Of a DNA stretch of 35,268 bases, positions 1 to 15,904 are shown one piece after another. Below the pieces are notes generated by a model. That model saw only the letters and a list, made by a program, of their open reading frames with translations, was not told the origin of the DNA and made no database searches. Within the stretch, counting starts at the first letter, position 1. Each line of letters starts with the position of its first letter. Source of the stretch: Actinomycetes bacterium. GTDB taxonomy: Bacteria; Actinomycetota; Acidimicrobiia; Spongiisociales; UBA5794. Location: positions 1-35,268 of the forward strand of contig JAHEJX010000033.1 of NCBI GenBank assembly GCA_024638645.1, written 5' to 3'. Both the position numbers and the translations under genes were made by a program.

Positions 1-612
1 CGTGCCCACCACCCAGGGAAGCTGGTCCCCTCCACCGTATGGACCTCGAGCCGGTTCCACTCCTTCGCAGGCTCGGCGGGGAGGCGAACTTCGACCGACC
101 GGGTGTCGCGGCGCAACCCGGTGCGCAGCACCTTCAGTGCACTCTCCTTGGCTGACCAGATGAGGTTGGCGATCAGCGCCGGATCCGCCGCGCTCGCGAG
201 CAACTCTTGCTCGGGCCCGGTCAGGTATTGGTCGGCAAAGGCGGCGCTGCGCGGTTCCACCAACTCGAGATCGCAGCCGATCCGCGCCGTCCCCCTGGCC
301 AGTGCCGTGACCGCCCAGTCGGCTCGGTCGGTCATCGCGATCTGGATTGCCGCGTGCTCGCCGCGGAGCTGGACGTATGGGGCGCCGTCGGCAGCGTTGC
401 GAATGGTCACGTCCCGGAGGGCGGCTGGATCGGTCGACGCTTCGATCAAGCGAGCCACGGCAGTCTTGGCCGTATGGCGCGCCAATAGCGCCTCGTCCCG
501 GCGTTTGCGGTACGTCATACCGGAGAACCGCGCCGCCTCGACATCGTCTATCCATGAGTCGTCGACCGGCAGCTGTCCGAGGCCGGCCGAGTGCCAGACG
601 ATGGAGATCGGC

Positions 613-626
<14 letters not shown>
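1..626 (-). CDS. 4'-phosphopantetheinyl transferase, Sfp type (C-terminus cut by window edge)
   Basis: Translating the minus strand from the ATG at 626 gives 208 residues that stay open to base 1. The Sfp/AcpT-type signature is clear: IGCDLELVEPRS around residues 112-123, holding the Mg-binding Asp and Glu, then WSAKESALKVL around residues 155-165, matching the family (W/F)(S/T)xKE(A/S)xxK motif. Enzymes of this family move the phosphopantetheine arm of CoA onto carrier-protein domains in the cytoplasm. The ATG overlaps the last 14 bases of the carboxylase gene, so it is probably translated by coupling and is the last visible gene of the synthase operon. The natural partner is the double carrier domain of the megasynthase. 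The family call is firm; partner specificity is inferred from position. The C-terminal end lies outside the window. Confidence 0.9.
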
Positions 627-6123
<5,497 letters not shown>

Positions 6124-6126
6124 GGG

Positions 6127-9100
6127 TCAGCCTTGGCCCATTGCGGTTCGCAATGGTGCGGCCGCGCCCTCTGCGACCGGGGCCGGCAGCGCCACAGTGC
6201 GGTAGCCGGTCAGCCGGGCCAAGCCGGCTCCGTTGGCGTCGACGACCGTCGCGGCGAACCCGTCTTCTCCGGGAGTCACCACCGCGGTCGCCCCTGCTTC
6301 GGCGGCTCCCGGCACGTACTCGACCCGATCGATGTGGGCGGGGAGCGCCATCACGCCGGTCGTGCCGATCTCCCAAACTCCCGCTGTCTGGAACGCAAGC
6401 TCTGTCAGGCGGGGCGCCGTGACGAGGCGAGCGTCCACCGGGAAGCTGTTGGCCGGTGCCTCGGGGGCGAAGGCGCCTGCGACGACGCCATTCTCCGACC
6501 ATATGCCTCCGGCGACTTGGTAGGCGGGGCCGTGGAAGTAGATCTCGTAGATCTGTTCTGCGTGGACGGCTGCTTGCGCGTTGCCGGGGATTGTGGCGCC
6601 CGCGAGCGGGGGAGCCTCGCCACCGAGCCGCACCTTGCCGGTGAAGTGGATCGTGCGCTGTGGCTCGTCCTGACCGGTGAGCATCCGCTCTCCAATCAGC
6701 CGGCAGTTCCCGACCACCTGATCACCTTCGCTCGTGAACTGCACTTCCACCCGCAGGGTCCGGGGCTCGTCGCGATAGAACTTGAACGGGGCCAGGAAAT
6801 CGATGTCCTCCACCGCGACCAAGCTCAGGTCGGGGTAAGGCAGCGTGGCTGCCGCAGCAAAGGCTTCGACGCCCATGACTCCAGGGAGCACCGGTGTGCC
6901 GTCGATGCGGTGATCGAACAGGAAGGGCTGCTGCGCCGGGTCCAGTTCGGTCTCGACCACGAGACCGTCATAGAGCGTGAAGCCCTCTATGGCGCCGGCC
7001 ATCAGCGGTCGGTCAGACGTATCGATCGCTGTGGGATCGAGACCGCCGGACGCATCGAATTCGTCGACGAGCACGCCCAGCCTCAATCCGGCAACGAGCT
7101 CTCCCCCCACGCTGCGCCCGGTGACCTCACGGCGGACAATCGGGATGCCGGCTGCGGCGGGCAGCATGTCGATGCCGGCTGCCGCCATGATCGTGGGTAT
7201 CGAACCCCGGGTTGCCATGCCGATGTCGCCCCAGGCCGTCCAGTCGATCGCGATTGCCATGGTGCCGTCGGCGCTGGCCCGTTCGGCGGCGGCCAGCTTG
7301 CACAGCAGATCGTTCGCTGCGCTGTAGTCGGTCTGGCCATCGTTGCCGAAGCGGCCGGCCACCGAACTGAACACCACTGAGGCGGCTATCGGCGTGTCCC
7401 CGAGGCCGGCAATGAGATTGAACCAGCCATCCGCCTTCACGTCGAAGACGAGGTTGAACTGGTCTGGCTCCTTGTCGGGAAGGCGGCGGCTGATCTCGAG
7501 CCCGCCGGCGTGGAGCAGCACATCCACCTTGCCACTCACCTCGGTCACGTGTTCCATTGCGGAAGCGACGGCTGCACCGTCGCGAAGGTCGGCGCAGTGG
7601 TAGAAGGCAGTTCCTCCTGCGGCTTCGACTGCCCTGATGGCGCTGAGAGCCGCGTGGGAACGTTCGATGGCGGCGAGCCGGCGTTCCACCTCTGCCGGGG
7701 TTGCCCGCTCGCCTGACTCCTTGAGCCGTTCGAAGATCGTCCGTTTGAGGCCGTCCCGATCTGATGCATATGCCGCCAGGTCAGGGTCGGATGCGTCAGG
7801 CTCCGGAATCAGGTCGAGCAGGTGGAAGGTGCCGCCGCTGGCGGCCGCGAGATCTGCGGTGATCGCTGACACGATCGAGCCGGCCGCACCCGTGACCACG
7901 AATACGGAATCGGAGTCCAGGGTGAGCCCAACCCCGTCCGCCGCAAGCTCCTCTTCGCGCAAGGTGATCGTCCAGCGCCGATCGGCGGCGTAGCCGATCT
8001 CCACGGCGCCTGGATCCCGTGCCGTTTCGGCCAAGAGCAGGTCGGCGAGCGCCGCGGTCTTGCGGCTCGGAGCGAAGTCCACAGCCTTGACCAGGGCCTC
8101 AGGCTTCTCCCGCTTGTAGGCCTTGGTGAATCCAGTCACTGAGCCTCCGAGCGGCGCGGTTGCTCCCTCTGCGCCGTACCCGTGCATGCCTCCAAGCCGG
8201 GTGGCCGTCACCAGGAAGGTGCCTGCCGCACCGACTTCGGAGTACAGAGTCCGCATCGTCTCGTACAACGACTTGATCCGGGTCCGGAGGGCGCTTCGCC
8301 AGCCGGCCAGGTCCATCTCCCGGATGGTTGGCTCGACATCGAGGGCAGTGAGCCAATAAACGCCGGTCACCGGCCCGGCCGCGGCGAAGCCGGTCACGGC
8401 AGCCCGCAGGTCTGCGGGTTCGGCGGCCGGATCAACGGCCATGACTTCGACCGACTCTGACTCCAGCCGCTTGATCAGCGCCGCTCCGACGCCGCCGGCA
8501 TCGGATGCGACGATGACTCGGCTGCCTTCGCCTAGAACCACTCCGGTATCCCGACACATGTCGAGGGCGGGCCGCAACACGGGGGTCGGGATCCGCCGCG
8601 GGATCGCTGCCGCAGCCTCGTCGTCTCCCTGGATCGCATCGGCTGCAACCGGAGCCGTCGGTGCCGGCTCGGTCGCTGCAGCGGCTTGCCCGGCGCCTTC
8701 CGTGCGGCCGCGCTCATGGACGAAGCCGACCACGTGTTGCAGGGTTGGATAGTCGCGTAGGGCGAGGTTGTCGTCGCGTTCGATGCCGTATTCCTCGCGG
8801 ATGGCGGCAATCGTTTCGGCTTGTTTGACGGTGTCGATCCCGAGGTCGGCCTCCAGGTCGGCATCCAGCTCCAGCATGTCTGTGGGATATCCGGTCTGGT
8901 TGGCAACGATCTCGAGAACCTTGGCGACAACGGTGTCCTCGCCATCCTCAGAATGGGTTGTTGGCGCAACGGCTTCGTCGTCGGCTGGCTCCACCGCCGC
9001 TCGGGCCGCCGGCTGCTGCTGGCTTTCGGGAAGGCGTTCTTCGACGAAACCGATGACGTGGTGGAGGGTTGGGTAGTCGCGTAGGGCGAGGTTGTCGTCG

Positions 9101-12100
9101 CGTTCGATGTCGTATTCCTCGCGGATGGCTGCGAAGGTTTCGGCTTGTTTGACGGTGTCGACGCCGAGGTCGGCTTCGAGGTCGAGGTCGAGGTCGAGCA
9201 TGTCGGGCGGGTAGCCGGTCTGAGCTGCCACGATCTCCAACACCTTGGTCGCTATTCCTGCATCAGCGCTGGCCGCCGGTTCAGCGGGCGCGGTCGCAGG
9301 TTCCATGGTGGCGGGCGGCACGGGCTGGGCTGCTGCCGACGCCGGGGCCAGCTCAGGTTCCGGGGCGGACGGTGCCGAGGGTTCTGCAGCCGCAGTTTGA
9401 GCGGAGCGCAATTCTGCGTACGGCTGCGAAGCAGCCGCAGCCACTCGCTCTGGTCGGATCGGTTGTCGGAGTGGTGGCCCGTCGTCGCTGACCCGGAGCG
9501 TTCGCTTTTCGACTTCGATCCGCGGTGCGTCGAGGCCGGTCACGTCAGCGAGCCATTGCTGCCAGCGGCGTTCGTCTTCGATTCGCGTTTCGAACCCAAG
9601 CTCGTCCGGTTCCGGATGAATACCGGTCGGCGCCGGCACGTGCCGGTACAGAGTCATGCTGACTTGTGATCCGAACCCTGCTCCCAGCCGGAGTGCGTAC
9701 GCGATCGGGTACAAGCCGCCGCGCGACAGGTTCAGGGAGCCCAGCTCGGGGTCGGGCTCCTTGAAGTTGGGTACGGCAGGCACCAGCCCCGTCTCGAGCG
9801 ACTTGATTGCCAGCACGTCTTCGACCCCGGCGCCCATGGCGTGACCGGTGTACCCCTTGGTATTCGCAACCACGATCGAGTCTGCGGCAGCGCCGAACAC
9901 ATGGCGCAGCGAATCGACTTCGGCCTGAGCGCTGCCGCCTCGTGCCGGCGTGTATGTCTCGTGGGAGACGAACACGGTCCTGGGGGCAATCTCGTGTCTG
10001 TCTATGCCCCAGCGCTCCTCGGCCGTGGCGATCAGGTCCTCCATCACCTCACGGATGTGTGACGGATCCAGCCTGCTGCCGTGGAATGCCGAGTTGGCGG
10101 TGTTGGTCGCCAGCACCTCGGTTATCGGACGAATACCCCGCCCGGCCGCGCTGTCCGGATGTTCGATGACGAGCGCCGCCGCTCCCATACCAATAATCAT
10201 CCCGTGGCGGCGGCGGTCGAACGGAAGTGCCGCCTCATCGACAATCTCGTCCGTCGCTGCTGCGCCGACGGCGAGGAACCCGGAGGCGAACCACTCGATC
10301 ATGTTGTCGGTGGTGATGTCGTCCCCGGCGACGACCAGGACCCGTTCACATCGGCCGGTCCTGATCCAGTCCTCGGCAAGCGCGACGGCCTGGGTGGTGG
10401 AAGCACATGCGGCGTTGATCTGAGTGTTGGGGCCTCTGGCTCCGACGTACTCCGCCATCTGGGAGTGCCCCATCGAGAGCGTGCGGAACAGGAATCTGCG
10501 GTTGAACTCGTAATCGTCTGTCTCGAGCTGGTGCTCGATCTCGTGGATCCGATGCTGCAGCTCCTCGGCCAGCAACGGCGTTCCCCCGAGATCAGCGAGC
10601 TTCGCTTGCAGGGTCTTGTAGTCGGCGAGCCGCTGCTTGAGCATCTCCGCTTCGTAGAAGGATTCGACCTCTTGCAGCGTCGTGTCCATGCCCGGGAAGG
10701 CTGACGCGAAGATCACGCCGGTGGTGTCCCGGTAGGCCTCCGGAAGCATCCAGCGTTCCGGGAGTTTGGTGCCGGTGGTCGTGTCCTTGTAGCGCATCAC
10801 CAGCGGGATGCCGGCGTCGCGCAGCGCGTCGATGCCGGCCCCGATCGCCAGCATCGTGGTGCGGTCGAGGGCCGCAATTCGGTCTGCCGGGAATCCAAAC
10901 TCCTCGACTAGGTCGATTTCGCCGGACCTGCCGGCCAGCTTGATGACGTCAGACTGGCTATTGATGGTCTCGAAATGGCCGCCTCCCGCCTCCGACTTGA
11001 CGAGGCGGTTGATGTGTTTGTCGGCCACCTTCTGCCGGAACGGAGCCGGGATGACGTCGATGAGCTGCTCACCGTGGAGCAGGCCGGAGATCTTGTCGTC
11101 GCCGAAGACACGCTTGCCGCCTGGGAGGCCGAGCCCGGCGCCGGTCACCACGACTGGTCGTTCCGAGTACGGCGCGTCCGGCCCTGCACCGATGCCCTGG
11201 CCCTGCGAGTAGATCTCGTAACCCTTGGCGAGGAAGTCGGCGAACACATGACCGAGCTCGCGGTACATGTCGTCGCCGCCTGCCAGCGATGTCCCTGCCA
11301 CCTGCGCGGTAGCCGGCGGCGCGGCCGCCACGGGAGCCGTCGCGTGCATCGCGGGAGGAGTGGAAGCTGTGGTCGGCCGGGCCGCCGGCTCAGGCGTGGA
11401 GCCGATGCCGTGCCCAGCGGCATACAGCGCGCACAGCGCGTGGTTGAACGAAATCACGTCACCGTGCTTCGGATGGTTGGTGTACGCCGAGAAGACATCA
11501 GGCGTGTCCGCGAAGACATCGTCAACCAGGCCGGCCAAAGCCTTCTTCGGGCCGACCTCCACGAACACGCGGCAGCCGGCCTCGTACAGCGTCTGCAAGC
11601 CCTTGACGAACTGGACTGGCGATGAGATCTGCTTGCCCAAGATGTCGATCATCTTCTCGGACACGTTCGGGCCCATTGGATAGAACTCGCCGTCCACGTT
11701 GGCCACGAGGGGGATCGCCGGCGAGGCAAGGCGGAGACGTCGCAGTATCTGCTGAAGGGGGTCGCTGGCCGGCTCCACGATCTCGGTGTGGAAGGCATGG
11801 CTGACCGGAAGCGGCACCACCTGGGCGCCTGCGGCCGCGAGCCGCTCGCTCGCCGCGGTGACACCGGGCGTCGAACCGCCGAGAACTGCCTGCTGGTAGC
11901 TGTTGATGTTGGCGATTACGACGTAGTCGTCGACTTCGTCGACCACCTGTTGGATCTGGTCGAGCGGGGCGAAGACCGCGGCCATCAAGCCGTTGTCCTC
12001 CACCTCGATGTGAGACATCTCCCGCCCCCGGCCGGCGACTGCTTCGAGGGCATCCTCGAAAGGAAGCGCATTCGAGGCAACCAGAGCTCCGTATTCACCG

Positions 12101-14196
12101 AGGCTGTGGCCCATCACCATGTCCGGGCGTATTCCGTAGGCCGCCAACAGATCGGTGAGGGCGGCATCGACGGTCAGCACCGCCGGCTGGGTTATCTCGG
12201 TCTGGCGCAGGGTGTCCGTCGCGGCCTTCATGGCCTCCTCGTCTTGCGTATCGGCATACATGAAGTCCGAAAGCGGAGCACCGAGCATCGGCTCCATGAC
12301 GTCGTCGGCTCTGGCCAGGACGGCAGCGACGATCGGCTCCGACGTGCGCAGCGTGTCGAGCATGTTGACGTACTGCGATCCTTGACCTGTGTACAGGAAG
12401 GCGACGAGCTGGGGGCTACCCTCGCCGAAGTAGACGCCCTGATTGCGCAGCGGCTTCCACATCGCGTCGTTGTCCGCCTGCAGCGCCTTGAGGGCCTTTT
12501 CGCCCTTGGCAGCGAGCTCGGCGGCGTCCCCGAAGTCGATTGCGATGCGCGTCGGGGCCCGCAGCTCTGCCTCGGCAGGAGGCGCCGTCTCCGGCGCCGT
12601 GCCCTGGCCTGCGCCATGCACGATCGACTCGAGGCGAGCGACCAGCTCGTCCCGGGAGTCGGCTCCGATGACCAATGCCCCTCGCATCGGGTCCTTGAGG
12701 CGGTCTCCACTCACCTGGGGCTGCGACTGCGGAACAGCCACGGCCGGCTGCGAGCCGTTGCCTACTTGGAGCCTGCCGGGAACGTATTCCTCGAGCACCA
12801 CGTGGAAGTTCGTGCCGCCGAAGCCGAATGCAGAGATGCCGGCTGTGCGCACCTGGTCGGCCGGCACCTCCCATTCCCTCAGCTCTTTGTTGATGAACAG
12901 CGGCGAGTCGGCGAAATCGATGTTGGGGTTGGGCCCGGTCTCGCCCAAGCTGGGCGGGATCCTCTTGTGGTGCAGAGCCAACACCGCCTTGAGCATCCCG
13001 GCCGCGCCGGCCGAGCTCTTGAGATGCCCGATGTTGGACTTGACCGAACCGAGCGGGATCGTCCCCGGCGCCAGGCCGAGGTCGGAGAACACCTTGCCGA
13101 GGCTCGTCACCTCGACGACATCACCCACTCGGGTCGACGTGCCGTGACCTTCGATGTAGGTCGCCTCGTTCGGTGAGAGGTTGGCATTGCGCCAGGCGCG
13201 GGCGATGGCGAACTCCTGACCGACAGGGTTCGGCGCAGTGATTCCCTTGCCCTTGCCGTCGCTCGAGCCTCCGATTCCGCGGATCACGCCGTAGATCTTG
13301 TCGCCGTCACGTTCGGCGTCCTCGAGACGCTTCAAGAGGAAGACGGCGGCGCCCTCACCCATCACGAAGCCGTCCGCGCCCTCGTGGTATGGCCTGGTGC
13401 CCGATGGCGACAGCGCGCCGATCTTGCAGAATTTGATGAAGCTGGGCGCTCCCATGTTGGCGTCGACGCCACCAGTGAGCACGGCGTCGTAGTCGCCCTG
13501 CTCGAGGCCTTCGATCGCAGCGTCGATGGCGGCCAGTGCCGAGGCGCAGGCAGCATCGACCACGAAGTTGGGTCCGTGGAAGTTGAAAAGGTTGGCCACC
13601 CGGCCGGCGATGATGTTCCCCAGCTCACCAGGCATGGTGTCTTCTGTGATGTGGGGAAAGCGGCGCCGCACTCCCGCGTGCATCTCGGAGACGATGGCTT
13701 CCTGCACTCCGGGGGAGAGGCTTTGGAAGCTTGGGGCCTGGCTCAGCTCGTCTGCGTACTCGGGGAAGTAGATGCGTAGGGCGGTCAGATAGTGGAGGTC
13801 GCCGGCCATGGCGTTGCCGAGGACGACCGCGGTGCGGTCGCCGTCGAGGGGCCGCTGCGGATAGCCGAAGTCGTGGAGGGCCTCGCGACACGCCATCACC
13901 GACCATTTCTGGGTGAGGTCCATCGCCTCAGCGACCTTGGGCGGGATCGGCAGCCGCCAATCGAGCGGGGCCCAGTCGAAGTCGCGCACCCAGCCGCCGA
14001 TGGTCGAGTATGTCTTGTCCTCCGCTTTGGGGTCTGCGTCGTAGTAGAAGTCGGGGTTCCAGCGCTCCCGCGGTACCTCGCTGATGGAGTAACGCCCCGC
14101 CTGCAAGTTGTCCCAGTAGCTCGCCGCGTCGGGAGCATCAGGGAGGACGGCGCCGACTCCGACAACGGCTACGGCTCTTTCGACTTTGGCGGTCAT
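6127..14196 (-). CDS. Type I fatty acid/polyketide megasynthase, KS-AT-KS-ACP-ACP-KR-DH
   Basis: This 2689-aa protein assembles an acyl chain. KS1 has Cys217 in DAACASA plus EGHGTST and KSNIGHLKS. The AT has GQGSQ, Ser698 in GHSLGEYG and HAFH, which in the family favours malonyl-CoA. A second KS, nearer to fatty-acid-synthase KS, runs about 1015-1480 with Cys1264 in NAACAST, SHETYTPARGG and TGHAMGAG. Two ACPs are centred on 1681 and 1789. A ketoreductase starts near 2104 (VVTGAAGSI; YSAAN near 2287) and a hotdog dehydratase has DHRIDGTPVLPG near 2429. No enoyl reductase is present. Both ACPs read LG(V/I)DTVKQAE, with Thr where phosphopantetheine normally sits on Ser. A longer frame opens at 14247, but it would overlap the upstream gene; the ATG at 14196 has AGGAG six bases upstream and is chosen. 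The product is unknown; a PUFA-like or specialised fatty acid is my inference. Confidence 0.93.
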   Translation of the reverse strand: MTAKVERAVAVVGVGAVLPDAPDAASYWDNLQAGRYSISEVPRERWNPDFYYDADPKAEDKTYSTIGGWVRDFDWAPLDWRLPIPPKVAEAMDLTQKWSVMACREALHDFGYPQRPLDGDRTAVVLGNAMAGDLHYLTALRIYFPEYADELSQAPSFQSLSPGVQEAIVSEMHAGVRRRFPHITEDTMPGELGNIIAGRVANLFNFHGPNFVVDAACASALAAIDAAIEGLEQGDYDAVLTGGVDANMGAPSFIKFCKIGALSPSGTRPYHEGADGFVMGEGAAVFLLKRLEDAERDGDKIYGVIRGIGGSSDGKGKGITAPNPVGQEFAIARAWRNANLSPNEATYIEGHGTSTRVGDVVEVTSLGKVFSDLGLAPGTIPLGSVKSNIGHLKSSAGAAGMLKAVLALHHKRIPPSLGETGPNPNIDFADSPLFINKELREWEVPADQVRTAGISAFGFGGTNFHVVLEEYVPGRLQVGNGSQPAVAVPQSQPQVSGDRLKDPMRGALVIGADSRDELVARLESIVHGAGQGTAPETAPPAEAELRAPTRIAIDFGDAAELAAKGEKALKALQADNDAMWKPLRNQGVYFGEGSPQLVAFLYTGQGSQYVNMLDTLRTSEPIVAAVLARADDVMEPMLGAPLSDFMYADTQDEEAMKAATDTLRQTEITQPAVLTVDAALTDLLAAYGIRPDMVMGHSLGEYGALVASNALPFEDALEAVAGRGREMSHIEVEDNGLMAAVFAPLDQIQQVVDEVDDYVVIANINSYQQAVLGGSTPGVTAASERLAAAGAQVVPLPVSHAFHTEIVEPASDPLQQILRRLRLASPAIPLVANVDGEFYPMGPNVSEKMIDILGKQISSPVQFVKGLQTLYEAGCRVFVEVGPKKALAGLVDDVFADTPDVFSAYTNHPKHGDVISFNHALCALYAAGHGIGSTPEPAARPTTASTPPAMHATAPVAAAPPATAQVAGTSLAGGDDMYRELGHVFADFLAKGYEIYSQGQGIGAGPDAPYSERPVVVTGAGLGLPGGKRVFGDDKISGLLHGEQLIDVIPAPFRQKVADKHINRLVKSEAGGGHFETINSQSDVIKLAGRSGEIDLVEEFGFPADRIAALDRTTMLAIGAGIDALRDAGIPLVMRYKDTTTGTKLPERWMLPEAYRDTTGVIFASAFPGMDTTLQEVESFYEAEMLKQRLADYKTLQAKLADLGGTPLLAEELQHRIHEIEHQLETDDYEFNRRFLFRTLSMGHSQMAEYVGARGPNTQINAACASTTQAVALAEDWIRTGRCERVLVVAGDDITTDNMIEWFASGFLAVGAAATDEIVDEAALPFDRRRHGMIIGMGAAALVIEHPDSAAGRGIRPITEVLATNTANSAFHGSRLDPSHIREVMEDLIATAEERWGIDRHEIAPRTVFVSHETYTPARGGSAQAEVDSLRHVFGAAADSIVVANTKGYTGHAMGAGVEDVLAIKSLETGLVPAVPNFKEPDPELGSLNLSRGGLYPIAYALRLGAGFGSQVSMTLYRHVPAPTGIHPEPDELGFETRIEDERRWQQWLADVTGLDAPRIEVEKRTLRVSDDGPPLRQPIRPERVAAAASQPYAELRSAQTAAAEPSAPSAPEPELAPASAAAQPVPPATMEPATAPAEPAASADAGIATKVLEIVAAQTGYPPDMLDLDLDLEADLGVDTVKQAETFAAIREEYDIERDDNLALRDYPTLHHVIGFVEERLPESQQQPAARAAVEPADDEAVAPTTHSEDGEDTVVAKVLEIVANQTGYPTDMLELDADLEADLGIDTVKQAETIAAIREEYGIERDDNLALRDYPTLQHVVGFVHERGRTEGAGQAAAATEPAPTAPVAADAIQGDDEAAAAIPRRIPTPVLRPALDMCRDTGVVLGEGSRVIVASDAGGVGAALIKRLESESVEVMAVDPAAEPADLRAAVTGFAAAGPVTGVYWLTALDVEPTIREMDLAGWRSALRTRIKSLYETMRTLYSEVGAAGTFLVTATRLGGMHGYGAEGATAPLGGSVTGFTKAYKREKPEALVKAVDFAPSRKTAALADLLLAETARDPGAVEIGYAADRRWTITLREEELAADGVGLTLDSDSVFVVTGAAGSIVSAITADLAAASGGTFHLLDLIPEPDASDPDLAAYASDRDGLKRTIFERLKESGERATPAEVERRLAAIERSHAALSAIRAVEAAGGTAFYHCADLRDGAAVASAMEHVTEVSGKVDVLLHAGGLEISRRLPDKEPDQFNLVFDVKADGWFNLIAGLGDTPIAASVVFSSVAGRFGNDGQTDYSAANDLLCKLAAAERASADGTMAIAIDWTAWGDIGMATRGSIPTIMAAAGIDMLPAAAGIPIVRREVTGRSVGGELVAGLRLGVLVDEFDASGGLDPTAIDTSDRPLMAGAIEGFTLYDGLVVETELDPAQQPFLFDHRIDGTPVLPGVMGVEAFAAAATLPYPDLSLVAVEDIDFLAPFKFYRDEPRTLRVEVQFTSEGDQVVGNCRLIGERMLTGQDEPQRTIHFTGKVRLGGEAPPLAGATIPGNAQAAVHAEQIYEIYFHGPAYQVAGGIWSENGVVAGAFAPEAPANSFPVDARLVTAPRLTELAFQTAGVWEIGTTGVMALPAHIDRVEYVPGAAEAGATAVVTPGEDGFAATVVDANGAGLARLTGYRTVALPAPVAEGAAAPLRTAMGQG
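8741..8925 (-). repeat. Carrier-domain repeat unit 2 (tandem ACP duplication)
   Basis: This block matches 9065-9249 with a constant 324-base offset (108 codons). Long runs are identical, for example the stretch coding LALRDYPTL and DNLALRDYP, including third codon positions. It codes for the second carrier domain of the megasynthase, whose attachment-site residue is Thr1789 (codon ACC at 8830-8832). The shared silent positions point to a recent duplication or continuing conversion between the two domains. Confidence 0.8.
9065..9249 (-). repeat. Carrier-domain repeat unit 1 (tandem ACP duplication)
   Basis: First copy of the duplicated carrier domain, with Thr1681 (codon ACC at 9154-9156) at the usual serine position. 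It differs from the second copy by a short run of Asp-Leu codons (LDLDLDLEADL), built from a repeated GAGGTC unit on the plus strand. The two domains are joined by an Ala/Pro/Glu-rich linker. Confidence 0.8.
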
Positions 14197-14221
14197 GGGG
14201 ATCTCCTGGTGATTGGGTGAA

Positions 14222-15874
14222 CTAGCGGCCATAGACCGCGTCCGCAACGCGATCCATGTCTGCGATCAATCCGGTCTGGGCTTGCTGGATCGCCTTGGTG
14301 CCCACGGCCGACTCGAAAGCGGTGGCATCGATCGATCCCGGCTCGCCCGCTCCGAGCACCCAGCGAGTGCCGTCGAGGGCGACCTTGGCGGCCGACTCCC
14401 TCACGAAGATTCGGGCGATCGCCGCCAGCGTCTCAGGTTCGAAACGGTCGTCGGCCTTCTCTGTGAGCGTGCCGTTCAGTGCGGCGGCGGCCCGGCGGCA
14501 TAGAGCGCCGGCGGATTCCACGTAGGCCACGAGCTCGCCGATCCGGAACAGCACGTGTTGGTTCCTGGTGAGGCGGTGAATCCTGGCCTGCTCCAGCACC
14601 TGGCCGAGGCCGTGGAGCGCCAGTGCAGCGACGTCCGCACCGACGTCCGGCGAGGCGGCGGCGAGCTCCTCCATTAGCAAGGCTTGGTCGCGGTAGTACG
14701 CGCCCCGCGTCTTGAGGTGCTGTTGCCAGCGGTCCCGGGCGATCGTCATCTCCATGATCTCGGAGGTTCCTTCGTAGATCGTGGTGATCCGCACGTCCCG
14801 CTTGATCTTTTCGACCATGTACTCCTTGGTGTAGCCGTAGCCACCGAGGGCCTGAATGGCGCTGTCGGCGGCCAGATTGCCGCCCTCTGTGCCGAGGTAC
14901 TTGGCAATGGCGCCCTCCGTGTTGAGCTGTTCCTCGCCGCTGTCGAGCCGGGTGGCCGTTTCCTCGATGTAGGCACGCGATGCTTCGAGCCGAGCGACGT
15001 GGGGGATGATGAGCTTGTGCGTGTAGCCCTGCTTGGTCGACAGCGGCGCACCACCCTGAATGCGTTCCTCCGAGTAGGGGATCGCCCGGTCCAGCGCCGC
15101 CCAGCCGGCACCGAGGCCGAATGCCGCCACCATGAGGCGGGTGTAGCCGAACACGGCTTGGGCCTGGGTCAGACCCAGGCCCTCCGACTCGCCGACCAAA
15201 CGGTCGGCGTCGACTCTGACGTCCTGCAAGGACAGCGCGGCGGTATTGGAGGCGCGGATGCCGTGTTTGTCCTCGGGTTTGCCCTTTTCGAATCCGGCGG
15301 CGTCGTGGTCCACCACGAACCAGCTTGGGCCTCCGGGCGTGTTCGCCAGGATGGTGTAGAGGTCGGCGTAGCCACCGTTGGATATCCACTGCTTGTTGCC
15401 GTTGATCGTGTATCCGACCGTGGTGCCGTCCTCCTCGAGCGGTTTCGCAGTCGTTTTCAGAGCGCCTAGATCGCTGCCTGCCTCAGGCTCGGTGGCTCCG
15501 TAGGCCATGAGCAGCCCTTCCTCGGCGATCCGCGTCATCCACCGTTCCTTCTGGTCGGGCGTCGCCCCAAACACGATCGGGTCGCTACCGAGGAACGTGG
15601 CGAAGACACCGGTGGCTACCCCGACGTCGATTCGTGCCAGCAGCTCACAAATGCGGTAGACGTCGAAAGTGCTTGCCCCCATGCCGCCGTAGTCCTCCTC
15701 GATGAACAGGAGGGAGACTCCGAGCTCGCTGAGCATCCGGCGGATGATCGGCTCGGGGAACTCGTCTTTGGCATCGAGCTCGAGGAGGTACTCGTCGCCG
15801 AGTTGGTCGGCGGCGAAGTCCTTGATGGTGCTTAGGACCAGGTTCAGGGTGTCGCGATCCAGTCCCTCAGGCAT
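14222..15874 (-). CDS. Acyl-CoA dehydrogenase, long form
   Basis: This 550-aa flavoenzyme has the acyl-CoA dehydrogenase layout: a helical N-terminal domain ([10 protein letters not shown] near 60), the middle-domain motif [18 protein letters not shown], and a C-terminal helical domain with YEGTSEI, where Glu368 is the expected catalytic base. About 150 extra residues follow, as in VLCAD/ACAD9-like long forms. The family oxidises acyl-CoA to trans-2-enoyl-CoA using FAD. Here it opens a tight operon with the megasynthase (25-base gap), so it may desaturate the product or act on a starter unit; that role is inference. Start: ATG at 15874 with GAGGAGG seven bases upstream. The stop lies just before the synthase ribosome-binding site. 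Confidence 0.93.
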   Translation of the reverse strand: MPEGLDRDTLNLVLSTIKDFAADQLGDEYLLELDAKDEFPEPIIRRMLSELGVSLLFIEEDYGGMGASTFDVYRICELLARIDVGVATGVFATFLGSDPIVFGATPDQKERWMTRIAEEGLLMAYGATEPEAGSDLGALKTTAKPLEEDGTTVGYTINGNKQWISNGGYADLYTILANTPGGPSWFVVDHDAAGFEKGKPEDKHGIRASNTAALSLQDVRVDADRLVGESEGLGLTQAQAVFGYTRLMVAAFGLGAGWAALDRAIPYSEERIQGGAPLSTKQGYTHKLIIPHVARLEASRAYIEETATRLDSGEEQLNTEGAIAKYLGTEGGNLAADSAIQALGGYGYTKEYMVEKIKRDVRITTIYEGTSEIMEMTIARDRWQQHLKTRGAYYRDQALLMEELAAASPDVGADVAALALHGLGQVLEQARIHRLTRNQHVLFRIGELVAYVESAGALCRRAAAALNGTLTEKADDRFEPETLAAIARIFVRESAAKVALDGTRWVLGAGEPGSIDATAFESAVGTKAIQQAQTGLIADMDRVADAVYGR

Positions 15875-15904
15875 ACGTCGACCTCCTCAGGTGAGTTGGT
15901 CACA

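Noticed and set aside
11788..13176. 462-codon plus-strand frame
   Set aside because: It is antisense to the AT and KS1 region of the megasynthase, a shadow frame.
14197..14247. Longer start for the megasynthase
   Set aside because: It would overlap the dehydrogenase stop and has no ribosome-binding site, while ATG 14196 has AGGAG at ideal spacing.
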